31,019 nt of DNA from an uncultured Clostridium sp. GTDB lineage: Bacteria > Bacillota > Clostridia > Lachnospirales > Lachnospiraceae. The notes beneath the pieces are model-generated. The model saw only the letters and a program-made list of their open reading frames with translations, searched no databases and was not told the DNA's origin. Shown piece by piece: positions 9,906 through 18,016 of this stretch. Location: the NCBI GenBank assembly GCA_938036545.1, contig CALHQJ010000110.1, positions 1 to 31,019 of the forward strand, written 5' to 3'. The position numbers and the translations under genes were made by a program. Within the stretch, counting starts at the first letter, position 1; each line of letters opens with the position of its first letter.

Positions 9906-11012
9906 ATGAGAGATCAATCAGAAACCATATTGGTAACCAGAGCTTCTCTGCCTCCTATGGAGGAATATGTAGAAAAGCTGAAGCATATTTGGGATACGGC
10001 CTGGCTGACCAATATGGGTGAATACCATGAAGAATTAAAAGCAGAATTAAAGAAGTATTTAGGCGTGGACGGGCTGGAATTGTTTGTCAATGGACATACT
10101 GCCTTAGAGATGGTGCTTCAGGCCTTTCAGTTAGAAGGGGAAGTCATTACTACGCCATTTAGCTTTGCTTCCACGACCCATGCCATTGTTCGGAACAATC
10201 TGACTCCGGTTTTTTGTGATATTAATGAGAACGATTTTACCATGGATGTGACAAGATTAGAGAGCCTGATTACCGAAAAAACCTGTGCTATTGTACCAGT
10301 TCATGTATACGGGAATTTCTGCGATGTAGAACGAATTGAAGAGATAGCCCGCCGCCATAACTTAAAAGTAATCTATGACGCTGCTCATACATTTGGAGAA
10401 AAATTAGATGGAAAAGGAGCCGGTACCTTTGGAGATGCATCTATGTTCAGTCTTCATGCCACAAAGGTTTACAACAGTATTGAAGGGGGCGTAATTACGT
10501 TCCGTGAGCCATGGCTGGCTGACATCTTATATAAACTGAAAAACTTTGGAATTACAGGAAAAGAGTCTGTAGAATACGTAGGCGGAAACGGAAAGATGAA
10601 TGAATTTCAGGCTGCCATGGGACTGTGTAATTTAAAATATGCAGACCGAGAAATTAGTAAAAGAAAAGCTGTAGCAGAACGGTACCGCAGTCATCTGGAA
10701 GGCGTAGCAGGCATCCATCTGTCTGCAATTAATCCGAAGGTAACCTATAATTATGCCTATATGCCGGTGGTATTTGAGGATTATAAATGGAGTCGGGATG
10801 AAATTTATGACCGTTTAGCTGAGAAAAATATCTTTGCCAGAAAGTATTTTTATCCCTGTATTAATGCGTATGACTGCTATAAAGATCGGTTTAATCCCCA
10901 TGATACCCCCGTAGCGGAGAGGGTGTCGAAGCAGGTATTGACCCTGCCTATGTATGCAGATTTATCGTTGGAAATCGTGGATGAAATCTGTGGAATTATT
11001 TTAGGAGAGTGA
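9906..11012 (+). CDS. DegT/DnrJ/EryC1/StrS sugar aminotransferase
   Basis: PLP-dependent aminotransferase acting on a keto nucleotide sugar to give an amino sugar, 368 residues. The PLP-binding region includes D158 in IYDAAHTFG and the Schiff-base Lys K187 in FSLHATKVYNSIEGG. GHTALEMVLQAF forms the phosphate-binding part, and the N-terminus carries the LTNMGEYHEELKAELKKYLG segment seen in family members. The class makes dTDP- or UDP-linked 4- or 3-amino-6-deoxy sugars, but no partner dehydratase or ketoisomerase is in the window. Its keto-sugar substrate must therefore come from elsewhere in the genome. The ATG at 9906 follows GGGATAAAAG closely. Confidence 0.92.
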   Translation: MRDQSETILVTRASLPPMEEYVEKLKHIWDTAWLTNMGEYHEELKAELKKYLGVDGLELFVNGHTALEMVLQAFQLEGEVITTPFSFASTTHAIVRNNLTPVFCDINENDFTMDVTRLESLITEKTCAIVPVHVYGNFCDVERIEEIARRHNLKVIYDAAHTFGEKLDGKGAGTFGDASMFSLHATKVYNSIEGGVITFREPWLADILYKLKNFGITGKESVEYVGGNGKMNEFQAAMGLCNLKYADREISKRKAVAERYRSHLEGVAGIHLSAINPKVTYNYAYMPVVFEDYKWSRDEIYDRLAEKNIFARKYFYPCINAYDCYKDRFNPHDTPVAERVSKQVLTLPMYADLSLEIVDEICGIILGE

Positions 11013-11019
11013 TGGAATT

Positions 11020-12000
11020 ATGAATCAGAAACCGCTGGTAACAGTCAGCTGTATTGCTTATAATCACGAAAAATATATAGCCAGGGCGCTGGACAGCTTC
11101 CTGATGCAGAAGACGGATTTTCCTTTTGAGATTGTAATCCATGATGATGCTTCTACAGACAGAACGGCAGAGATTATTCGGGAATATGCTGAAAAATATC
11201 CGGATATTATCCGCCCCATGTATCAGACCGAGAACCAGTATTCCCAGGGGATTTCCAATATCAGCGGCGCCTTTAATTTCCAAAGGGCAGAGGGAAAATA
11301 CATCGCCATGTGTGAGGGAGATGATTACTGGATTGACGACACCAAGCTGCAGCGCCAGGCAGATTATATGGAAGCTCATCCAGAGTGCACCATGTGTTTT
11401 CACAGCGCCAGAATCGAATCAGATGATAAGGCTCTCAGGGCAAAAGAAGTTCGACCCTATAAGCACAGTAAATTGTGTACCCCAGAAGAAGTTATCGACA
11501 AGCGGGCTAACTATCCAACGGCTTCTTTGATGTTTCCGACAGAGCTTGCAAAGCAGCTTCCCCAGTGGTATCACGACTGTCCGGTAGGAGATGTGCCCAT
11601 TCATATTTTTATGGCAAGTAAGGGAACTGTGTACTATATGGATCGGAAAATGTCTGTTTATCAGCAGGGAGTCAGCGTTTCCTGGTCCAGCCAGATGGAG
11701 AGGGGAAACTATAAGGAGAACCTGATTCGCCACCATAATGCAATGAAAAAGATGTTTCGGGCTTTTGCAGAAGACACCAATCATCAGTATGATAAAGCCA
11801 TAAAAAGCGCCTTTCGGAGAATGGATTTTCTGACATTGTTAAACATCAGGGAATACCATCAGGTAAAGAGGCGGGAATACCGTCGCTATTATAAAGAACT
11901 GGATTTTAGAACCCGGTTTTTCTTAAATATTGAATTATATTGTCCGTGGCTGTACAAGGGACTGCAGAAAACCTGGTATATGCTGAGAGGTAAAAAATGA
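11020..12000 (+). CDS. Glycosyltransferase family 2
   Basis: GT-A glycosyltransferase of 326 residues. It starts with PLVTVSCIAYNHEKYIARAL, then IVIHDDASTDRTAEIIREYA and the metal-binding CEGDDYWIDDTKLQRQADY, a pattern common in capsule and teichoic-type polysaccharide transferases. The C-terminal ~70 residues are basic and aromatic, suggesting membrane association. GGAGAG stands before the ATG. Its stop overlaps the flippase start (ATGA). Donor and acceptor are unknown. Confidence 0.92.
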   Translation: MNQKPLVTVSCIAYNHEKYIARALDSFLMQKTDFPFEIVIHDDASTDRTAEIIREYAEKYPDIIRPMYQTENQYSQGISNISGAFNFQRAEGKYIAMCEGDDYWIDDTKLQRQADYMEAHPECTMCFHSARIESDDKALRAKEVRPYKHSKLCTPEEVIDKRANYPTASLMFPTELAKQLPQWYHDCPVGDVPIHIFMASKGTVYYMDRKMSVYQQGVSVSWSSQMERGNYKENLIRHHNAMKKMFRAFAEDTNHQYDKAIKSAFRRMDFLTLLNIREYHQVKRREYRRYYKELDFRTRFFLNIELYCPWLYKGLQKTWYMLRGKK

Positions 12001-13448
12001 CAGAAAATACCAACAACTTACGAGGAAAAGTATTATCCGGATTGTTTTGGAAGGCGTTGGAAAACGGCGGCGTTCAGCTCGTTCAGCTCGTGATTTCATT
12101 GATTTTAGCAAGGCTTTTGGGACCGGAGCGGTATGGAACCATTTCCCTGCTTTTAGTATTTATTGCCATTGCCAATGTATTTATCCAGACAGGATTTCAA
12201 ACGTCTTTAATTCAGAAACGACAGGTAGATGATTTGGACTATTCATCCGTGTTTTTTCTGAGTCTTGGCGTGGCGGCAGCGCTTTATGCAGTAATTTTTG
12301 CAGGCGCTCCGGCAGTAGCAATATTTTATCATGATCCAGAATTAAACCCCATGCTTCGAGTGTTGGCGCTGATGATATTTTTCGGGGCTGTAGTCTCGGT
12401 TCAGACGGCTATTGTTTCCAGAAAAATGGAGTTTCGGAAGATGTGTATCGCCAGTTTACTGGCTACCTGTCTGTCTGGAATTGCCGGCGTTATTGGCGCT
12501 TATAAAGGATTGGGCACATGGGCATTAGTGGTGCAGCAGCTGGGAAACCAGTTCCTTTTAATGGTATTTTTATGGGTGCTGGTAGGCTGGAAACCAGAAC
12601 GGAAATTTTCCATGGAACGAGTGAAAACGCTGTTTTCTTATGGCTGGAAATTAATGTGTTCATCCCTGATTGATACGGTTTATAATAATCTGTATACCAT
12701 GGTTATCGGCAAGATTTATCAGAAAGATGTGGTGGGTTATTATAATCGGGGAAATCAGTTTCCGCAGCTGATCGTCAATAATCTGGCAGCGTCAATCCAG
12801 GCAGTGATGCTTCCGGCTTTTTCAGCCAGCCAGGAGGATAAGGCGAGAATGAAAGCAATGGTCCGCCGTTCCATTGTTACCAGCGCCTTTGTTGTATTTC
12901 CTATGATGGCAGGATTAATTGCCGTGGCAAAGCCGCTGATTTCCATTATTCTTACAGAAGAGTGGCTGCCATGCGTTCCATTTTTGCAGATTATGTGCGT
13001 AGCATATGCCATGTGGCCCATTCACATTGCCAATCTTCAGGCTATTAATGCATTAGGCAGAAGCGACATCTTCTTAAAGCTGGAAATTGTGAAAAAGGTG
13101 TTAGGACTTCTGGTTCTGGCAGTCAGCATTCCATTTGGAATTTATGTTATGGTATGGCTGAAAGCAGCTACAGACTTTGTTGGAACCATTATCAATGCAT
13201 ATCCAAATAAAAAGCTGCTGGATTACAGCTTTACCGAACAGTGGAAAGACGTGCTTCCTGCTCTGATTCTTTCTGTTATTATGGGAGCAGCAGTTTATAG
13301 CATTCAGTTTGTAATTCACAATAATTGGCTGCTGCTGATTTCCCAGATTGCCGCAGGAGTTGTGATTTATGCCAGTCTGTCCTGGCTGTTCAAAATAGAG
13401 AGTTTCCGGTATCTGATAGGAGTAGTAAAAGGATTTCGGAAGAAGTAG
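11997..13448 (+). CDS. Polysaccharide flippase, Wzx/MOP superfamily
   Basis: Membrane transporter of 483 residues that likely flips lipid-linked oligosaccharide units across the membrane. It shows 12-14 hydrophobic segments and the family N-terminus GLFWKALENGGVQLVQ followed by ILARLLGPERYG. NRGNQFPQLIVNNLA is the conserved loop of this subfamily. It overlaps the preceding GT2 gene by 4 bases and is followed by a terminator, so the first transcription unit of the cluster probably ends here. A second flippase-like gene occurs at 15329. Confidence 0.93.
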   Translation: MTENTNNLRGKVLSGLFWKALENGGVQLVQLVISLILARLLGPERYGTISLLLVFIAIANVFIQTGFQTSLIQKRQVDDLDYSSVFFLSLGVAAALYAVIFAGAPAVAIFYHDPELNPMLRVLALMIFFGAVVSVQTAIVSRKMEFRKMCIASLLATCLSGIAGVIGAYKGLGTWALVVQQLGNQFLLMVFLWVLVGWKPERKFSMERVKTLFSYGWKLMCSSLIDTVYNNLYTMVIGKIYQKDVVGYYNRGNQFPQLIVNNLAASIQAVMLPAFSASQEDKARMKAMVRRSIVTSAFVVFPMMAGLIAVAKPLISIILTEEWLPCVPFLQIMCVAYAMWPIHIANLQAINALGRSDIFLKLEIVKKVLGLLVLAVSIPFGIYVMVWLKAATDFVGTIINAYPNKKLLDYSFTEQWKDVLPALILSVIMGAAVYSIQFVIHNNWLLLISQIAAGVVIYASLSWLFKIESFRYLIGVVKGFRKK

Positions 13449-13487
13449 GGGAGAACTGCCAACGGGCAGTCTTCCCTGTTTTATTTT
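13449..13487 (+). terminator. Rho-independent terminator within the polysaccharide cluster
   Basis: GGGAGAACTGCC (13449-13460) pairs with 13465-13476 with one wobble and one mismatch, followed by TGTTTTATTTT. It splits the cluster into two probable transcription units. Confidence 0.65.
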
Positions 13488-13512
13488 GGAGATAGCCAAT
13501 CCATGGGTTTTA

Positions 13513-13521
13513 TGGTATGAT
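13513..13521 (+). promoter_or_regulatory. Extended -10 promoter candidate for the second half of the cluster
   Basis: TGGTATGAT about 60 bases before the ATP-grasp gene and just after a terminator. No clear -35 is present, so this rests on the extended -10 only. Confidence 0.35.
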
Positions 13522-13581
13522 ACACAATGACGTGGTATGTTTTCTGCCAGGCAGAGGGCAGATTTAAGAAAAGAGGACAAT

Positions 13582-14604
13582 ATGAATAAGGAAACCAATA
13601 TTCTTTTGACCAGCGCAGGCAGGAGAACGTATTTGGTAGAATACTTTAAAGAGGCAGTTGGAGGAAATGGTCAGGTTCATACGGCGAACAGTCAGCTGTG
13701 CCAGGCGTTTTCTGCAGCAGACAAGTGGGTAATTACGCCGCTTATTTATGATAAGCATTATATTCCGTTTCTTTTGGATTATTGCAGGGAAAATGGCATT
13801 ACGATGCTGATTTCCCTATTTGACATTGATTTGCCGATTTTGGCGAAGCATCGGGATGACTTTGCCAAAATCGGAGTTCAGGTCATTGTTTCAGAACCGG
13901 AAATCGTTGATATTTGCAATGACAAGTGGAAAACCTATGAGTTTTTAACAGAAAATCAACTGCCAGCGCCCCATAGTTTTATAAACCTGGAGGAAGCAAA
14001 AAAAGCAGTAAGAGAAGGAAGATTCTCCTATCCCCTTATGGTAAAACCCCGCTGGGGAATGGGCTCCTTATCTGTTTATGAAGCAGACAATGAAGAGGAA
14101 CTGGAGATATTCTATAAGAAAATTCTTCGGGAAATCGGAGACAGTTATTTAAGATTTGAATCTGCCCAGGAACCGGACAGATGTGTACTGATTCAGGAAA
14201 AATTAAAGGGTCAGGAATATGGTCTGGATGTGATTAACGACTTAAATGGCTGTTATGAGATAACTGTACCAAAGAAAAAGGCCGCCATGCGGTCAGGAGA
14301 AACGGATGCTGCTGAGACAGTAGACAATGAAGAGCTTCGAAAGCTGGGACAGAGACTTAGTGGGCTGCTGCGTCACAGGGGAAACCTGGATGTGGATGTA
14401 TTTGAAGCAGATGGGAAATACTATGTGTTGGAAATGAATGCCAGATTTGGAGGCGGCTATCCATTTAGCCACGCAGCAGGAATTGATTTGCCAAGGGCGC
14501 TGGTGGCCTGGGTGAAGGGCATGCCGGCCAGAAAAGAATGGCTGACAGCCAGATCAGGCGTTAAGGCTCAGAAAGCCCTTAAAATCCTGGTTATGGAGGA
14601 ATAG
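13582..14604 (+). CDS. ATP-grasp ligase, CarB/PylC-like
   Basis: Probable ATP-dependent carboxylate-amine (or carboxylate-thiol) ligase, 340 residues. The N-terminal NILLTSAGRRTYLVEYF domain is the CarB-like pre-ATP-grasp fold. The ATP-grasp part includes YPLMVKPRWGMGS, VLIQEKLKGQEYGLDV and the metal-binding end VLEMNARFGGGYPF. Relatives occur in surface polysaccharide clusters, where they may decorate sugars with an amino acid or acyl group; that role is inference. I chose the ATG at 13582 (MNKETNILLTSAGRR) after AAGAGGA rather than the longer frame from 13537. It starts the second transcription unit of the cluster. Confidence 0.88.
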   Translation: MNKETNILLTSAGRRTYLVEYFKEAVGGNGQVHTANSQLCQAFSAADKWVITPLIYDKHYIPFLLDYCRENGITMLISLFDIDLPILAKHRDDFAKIGVQVIVSEPEIVDICNDKWKTYEFLTENQLPAPHSFINLEEAKKAVREGRFSYPLMVKPRWGMGSLSVYEADNEEELEIFYKKILREIGDSYLRFESAQEPDRCVLIQEKLKGQEYGLDVINDLNGCYEITVPKKKAAMRSGETDAAETVDNEELRKLGQRLSGLLRHRGNLDVDVFEADGKYYVLEMNARFGGGYPFSHAAGIDLPRALVAWVKGMPARKEWLTARSGVKAQKALKILVMEE

Positions 14605-14610
14605 GCAGGA

Positions 14611-15297
14611 ATGCAGGATATACTTTTGGTGATTCCGTCTTATAATGAAGAAAAAAATATTGAAAAAGTAGTAGACGAACTGATTCGGGATTTTCCACAG
14701 CTGGATTATATTGTAATCAACGATGGATCCACAGATAATACTGCCGCAATATGCAGGAAAAACGGATACCATATGTTGGATCTTCCGGTAAATCTGGGAT
14801 TGGCAGGCTGCTTTCAGGCAGGGATGAAATATGCCTATGAGAAGGGCTATCAGTATGCCATTCAGTTTGACGGAGACGGTCAGCACCGTCCGGAATACAT
14901 TGAAAAAATGCGGGAAAAGATGGATGAAGGCTATGATATTGTAATCGGTTCCCGATTTGTAGACAAGCCGAAAGATTTCTCAATGCGTATGATAGGAAGC
15001 CGTATGATTGAGGCAGCTATCCGGATGACAACAGGGGTAAAAGTCAACGATCCTACCTCTGGGATGAGGATGTTTAATCGGGAAATGATCAAAACATTTG
15101 CGCTGCGTCTAAACTATGGACCGGAGCCGGATACGGTATCTTTTCTGATTAAGCAGGGGGCAAAAGTGGCGGAGGTTCAGGTGGAAATTGCGGAACGTCT
15201 GGCAGGAGAAAGTTATTTGAAACCGATAGTTGCAGCAAAATATATGATGCGTATGATGATTTCCATTTTGCTGATCCAGAACTTCCGAAAGAAATGA
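14611..15297 (+). CDS. Dolichyl/polyprenyl-phosphate glycosyltransferase-like GT2 (DPM1 type)
   Basis: Small GT2 enzyme of 228 residues without the C-terminal membrane domain. Motifs are LLVIPSYNEEKNIEKVV, VINDGSTDNT, NLGLAGCFQAGMKYAY, the DxD in FDGDGQHRPEYI and VIGSRF. DPTSGMRMFNREM is characteristic of the DPM1/GtrB branch, which loads a sugar onto polyprenyl phosphate for later use on the outer face. It lies 6 bases after the ATP-grasp gene and shortly before the second flippase. The DUF2304 gene at 17651 often accompanies such enzymes. Confidence 0.9.
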   Translation: MQDILLVIPSYNEEKNIEKVVDELIRDFPQLDYIVINDGSTDNTAAICRKNGYHMLDLPVNLGLAGCFQAGMKYAYEKGYQYAIQFDGDGQHRPEYIEKMREKMDEGYDIVIGSRFVDKPKDFSMRMIGSRMIEAAIRMTTGVKVNDPTSGMRMFNREMIKTFALRLNYGPEPDTVSFLIKQGAKVAEVQVEIAERLAGESYLKPIVAAKYMMRMMISILLIQNFRKK

Positions 15298-15328
15298 AAA
15301 TTTCCGAAAGAAGTAAAAGAGGAATGGT

Positions 15329-16669
15329 ATGTTAAATAAATTATCTGATTTTCTGATGGAACCAGAGGAAAATATAGAAAAAAAGAATATGGCCTGGAAC
15401 ATTGCCGGAAGCTTTTGCTATGCCTTTGCCAGCATTTTACTGTCCTTTTTGGTTATGAGAATTGCCGGCGATATGGCCGGAGGAATTTTTGCATTTGGAT
15501 TTAGTACTTTTGGCCAGCAGATGTTTACTGTGGCGTATTTTGGAATCCGTCCCTTTCAGATAACCGACGGAAGCGGAGAGTATTCTTTTGGCGATTATCT
15601 GCGTCATAGAAAATGGACTTCAGGATTTGCGGTTTTGATTTCGGCCGTCTATCTGGTCTATACATTGGCTGTTGGAAGCTATTCAGCAGGAAAAGCTGCT
15701 GCGGTATTTCTTCTTGCCATGTATAAAATCATTGATGGTTTTGCAGATGTATATGAGTCAGAATTTCAGCGTCAGGGTCACTTGTATCTGACTGGAAAAT
15801 CCAATACATTTCGGACAATATTATCGGTATGCGCCTTTTTAGCAGGTCTTGTATTATCTAATAATAAGGTTTCGGCAGAAGAGAGCCTGTTGATAGCCTG
15901 TGTTGCTGCGGCTGCTGCTCAAATAGCAGGGGTTATTTTGTTTAATTTGTCTGTAATCGGGAATCTTAAAGGAGTAGACTGGAAAAAACATCAGGGAAAA
16001 ACCAGAGAATTATTTGCTCAGACGGGTCTTTTATTCCTGTCAGTTTTTCTGGATTTTTATATATTTTCAGCGGCAAAATATGCCATTGACAGCAATCTCA
16101 ATGATGCGGCCAGTGGGTATTTTAACTTGATTTTTATGCCCACATCAGTAATTTATTTGGTGGCAAATTTTGTGATCCGTCCGTTCCTGACCAGGCTGAC
16201 GGTACTGTGGACAGGCGGAGAATTTCAGGATTTTAGAAAGCTTTTAGGACGGATTGGCGGATTGATAGCAGCCCTTACTGTAATAGCAGTCGGAGGAACC
16301 CTGATTCTCGGAAAATGGGTTTTAGGTATTATGGAACTTCTGCTGGGAACTGGATATGAGGGCTCACTGGTTCCTTATCATGGAGCGTTTGTGCTAATTG
16401 TACTGGGCGGAGGATTCTATGCCTTTGGCAACTTAATGTATTATGCCCTGGTTATTATGCGGCAGCAAAAACGGATTTTTATGGTATATGTGATTGTAAC
16501 TATCGGCGCTGTTTTTCTGGCTCCATTTTTAGTTAGAAGACTGGAAATTTGGGGTGCAGCCGGCGCTTACTTATGCTTTATGGCGTTGCTGATGACAGGA
16601 TTTACAGCGAATACAGTATGGATTTACTGGAAAACAAAGAAAACTGGAAAACCTCAGTCTAATAAGTAA
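15329..16669 (+). CDS. Flippase-like polytopic membrane protein (MOP-type), second in cluster
   Basis: A 446-residue membrane protein with about 12 hydrophobic segments, a layout matching polysaccharide-biosynthesis flippases. The N-terminus EKKNMAWNIAGSFCYAFASI leads into SFLVMRIAGDMAGGIFAFG, a pattern close to the first helices of the MOP family. The remainder is less conserved than in the flippase at 11997. It could move a different substrate, for example the polyprenyl-linked monosaccharide made by the upstream DPM1-like enzyme. It is preceded by AAAGAGGAATGG before the ATG. Family assignment is by helix layout and N-terminal resemblance. Confidence 0.7.
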   Translation: MLNKLSDFLMEPEENIEKKNMAWNIAGSFCYAFASILLSFLVMRIAGDMAGGIFAFGFSTFGQQMFTVAYFGIRPFQITDGSGEYSFGDYLRHRKWTSGFAVLISAVYLVYTLAVGSYSAGKAAAVFLLAMYKIIDGFADVYESEFQRQGHLYLTGKSNTFRTILSVCAFLAGLVLSNNKVSAEESLLIACVAAAAAQIAGVILFNLSVIGNLKGVDWKKHQGKTRELFAQTGLLFLSVFLDFYIFSAAKYAIDSNLNDAASGYFNLIFMPTSVIYLVANFVIRPFLTRLTVLWTGGEFQDFRKLLGRIGGLIAALTVIAVGGTLILGKWVLGIMELLLGTGYEGSLVPYHGAFVLIVLGGGFYAFGNLMYYALVIMRQQKRIFMVYVIVTIGAVFLAPFLVRRLEIWGAAGAYLCFMALLMTGFTANTVWIYWKTKKTGKPQSNK

Positions 16670-16682
16670 AGAAGGACGTATT

Positions 16683-17654
16683 ATGGAAGAAAAAAAACTT
16701 CTGGTGGATGTGATTATTCCGGTTTATAAACCGAAGAAAAAGCTGAAACATTTGCTGGCCATGCTGGCAGCTCAGACGTACCCGATTCATCAGGTTATTT
16801 TAATTAATACAGAGAGACAGTATTGGAATGAAGAAGAAATGTCTGCGGTGATACCGGACAATCTGGATGTTGTGGTGAGACATATTTCAAAGCAGGAATT
16901 TGACCATGGCGCTACCAGACATTTGGGAATGGAGATGTCTAAAGGTGATATTGCTGTATGTATGACAGATGACGCTGTGCCTGCAGATAAGGAACTGATT
17001 TCCCATTTGGTTCGCGCTTTTAAGCAGACAGGACCAGATGGAGAAACTGTAATCGAAGCATATGCCAGACAGTTGCCAGATAAGGAATGTGGTTTTGTAG
17101 AGCGTTACACCCGCTCCTTTAATTATCCGGAAATCAATCGGATTAAAACAGCAAAGGACTTAGAAGAACTGGGGATAAAAACCTTTTTTGCTTCTAATGT
17201 GTGCTGTGCATACCGGAGAGATTTATATTTCAAACAAGGCGGTTTTATACGAAAAACTATCTTTAATGAAGATATGATTTTTGCGGGAAAAGCGATACAG
17301 GATGGATACGCCATTGCTTATGCGGCAGATGCAAAAGTAATTCATTCCCACAATTATACAAGTATCCAGCAGTTTAAAAGAAACTTTGATCTGGCGGTTT
17401 CTCAAGCCGATCATCCGGAGATTTTTGATGGGATTCGTTCCGAAAGTGAAGGAATTCGTCTGGTGAAAACTACAGCCTGCTATTTGATAAAGAGCGGAAA
17501 AATCTGGCTGATTCCTGAGTTGGTTATAAAAAGCGGTTTTAAATACCTGGGCTATCGAATGGGAAAGCGATATAAAAAGCTGCCTAAAGCGGTAGTATTC
17601 CGGTGTACCATGAATCCTGAATACTGGGATAAAAGAGGGGAGGAACGCATATGA
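16683..17654 (+). CDS. Glycosyltransferase family 2, rhamnosyltransferase-like
   Basis: GT-A glycosyltransferase of 323 residues. It opens with VDVIIPVYKPKKKLKHLLAM, and the central FDHGATRHLGMEMSKGDI and CMTDDAVPADKEL segments are the pattern of RfbN/RgpB-like rhamnosyltransferases (FDHGxTRN, TxDA). YTRSFNYPE and FNEDMIFAGKAI follow. A rhamnosyl function fits the presence of rmlC at 20027 but is inference. Its stop overlaps the next start by 4 bases. Confidence 0.88.
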   Translation: MEEKKLLVDVIIPVYKPKKKLKHLLAMLAAQTYPIHQVILINTERQYWNEEEMSAVIPDNLDVVVRHISKQEFDHGATRHLGMEMSKGDIAVCMTDDAVPADKELISHLVRAFKQTGPDGETVIEAYARQLPDKECGFVERYTRSFNYPEINRIKTAKDLEELGIKTFFASNVCCAYRRDLYFKQGGFIRKTIFNEDMIFAGKAIQDGYAIAYAADAKVIHSHNYTSIQQFKRNFDLAVSQADHPEIFDGIRSESEGIRLVKTTACYLIKSGKIWLIPELVIKSGFKYLGYRMGKRYKKLPKAVVFRCTMNPEYWDKRGEERI

Positions 17655-18016
17655 TGACTACCATGCTCCGCATCCTTTTGATACTGGTATCTGTGGCTAC
17701 TATGGGAATGATGGTTCGGAAAATCCGTCAGGCAAAGGTACAGATAGAGGATTCTATTTTTTGGATGCTGCTTGCCATGCTTCTGGTTGTGTTCAGCATT
17801 TTTCCAGGGGCTGCGGACAGGATGGCCAGTCTGTTTGGTGTGTATTCTACAGCAAACTTCCTGTTCCTTTTTATGATATTTATATTGCTTGTTAAGGTAT
17901 TTACCATGACGATTCGGATTTCCCAGCTAGAGACCAGGCTAAAGGAACTGGTTCAGCAGATGGCACTGGAAGAGCTCAGACGGGAAGAAGAGAAGGAAAA
18001 GGAAGAGAATGGGTGA
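17651..18016 (+). CDS. DUF2304 small membrane protein
   Basis: A 121-residue protein with three hydrophobic helices and a charged coiled-coil-like tail (ISQLETRLKELVQQMALEEL, then repeated Glu/Lys). Family DUF2304 members are encoded beside DPM1-type polyprenyl-phosphate glycosyltransferases and polysaccharide genes; their role is unproven, possibly assisting the transferase at the membrane. It overlaps the genes on both sides by 4 bases (ATGA upstream, GTGA downstream), so translation is coupled. Confidence 0.85.
   Translation: MMTTMLRILLILVSVATMGMMVRKIRQAKVQIEDSIFWMLLAMLLVVFSIFPGAADRMASLFGVYSTANFLFLFMIFILLVKVFTMTIRISQLETRLKELVQQMALEELRREEEKEKEENG

Noticed and set aside
12072..12089. Perfect 9-base tandem repeat GTTCAGCTC in the flippase gene, a possible slippage switch
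   Set aside because: It encodes VQLVQL within the usual first helix, a unit of 9 keeps the frame, and two copies are too few to argue for variation.
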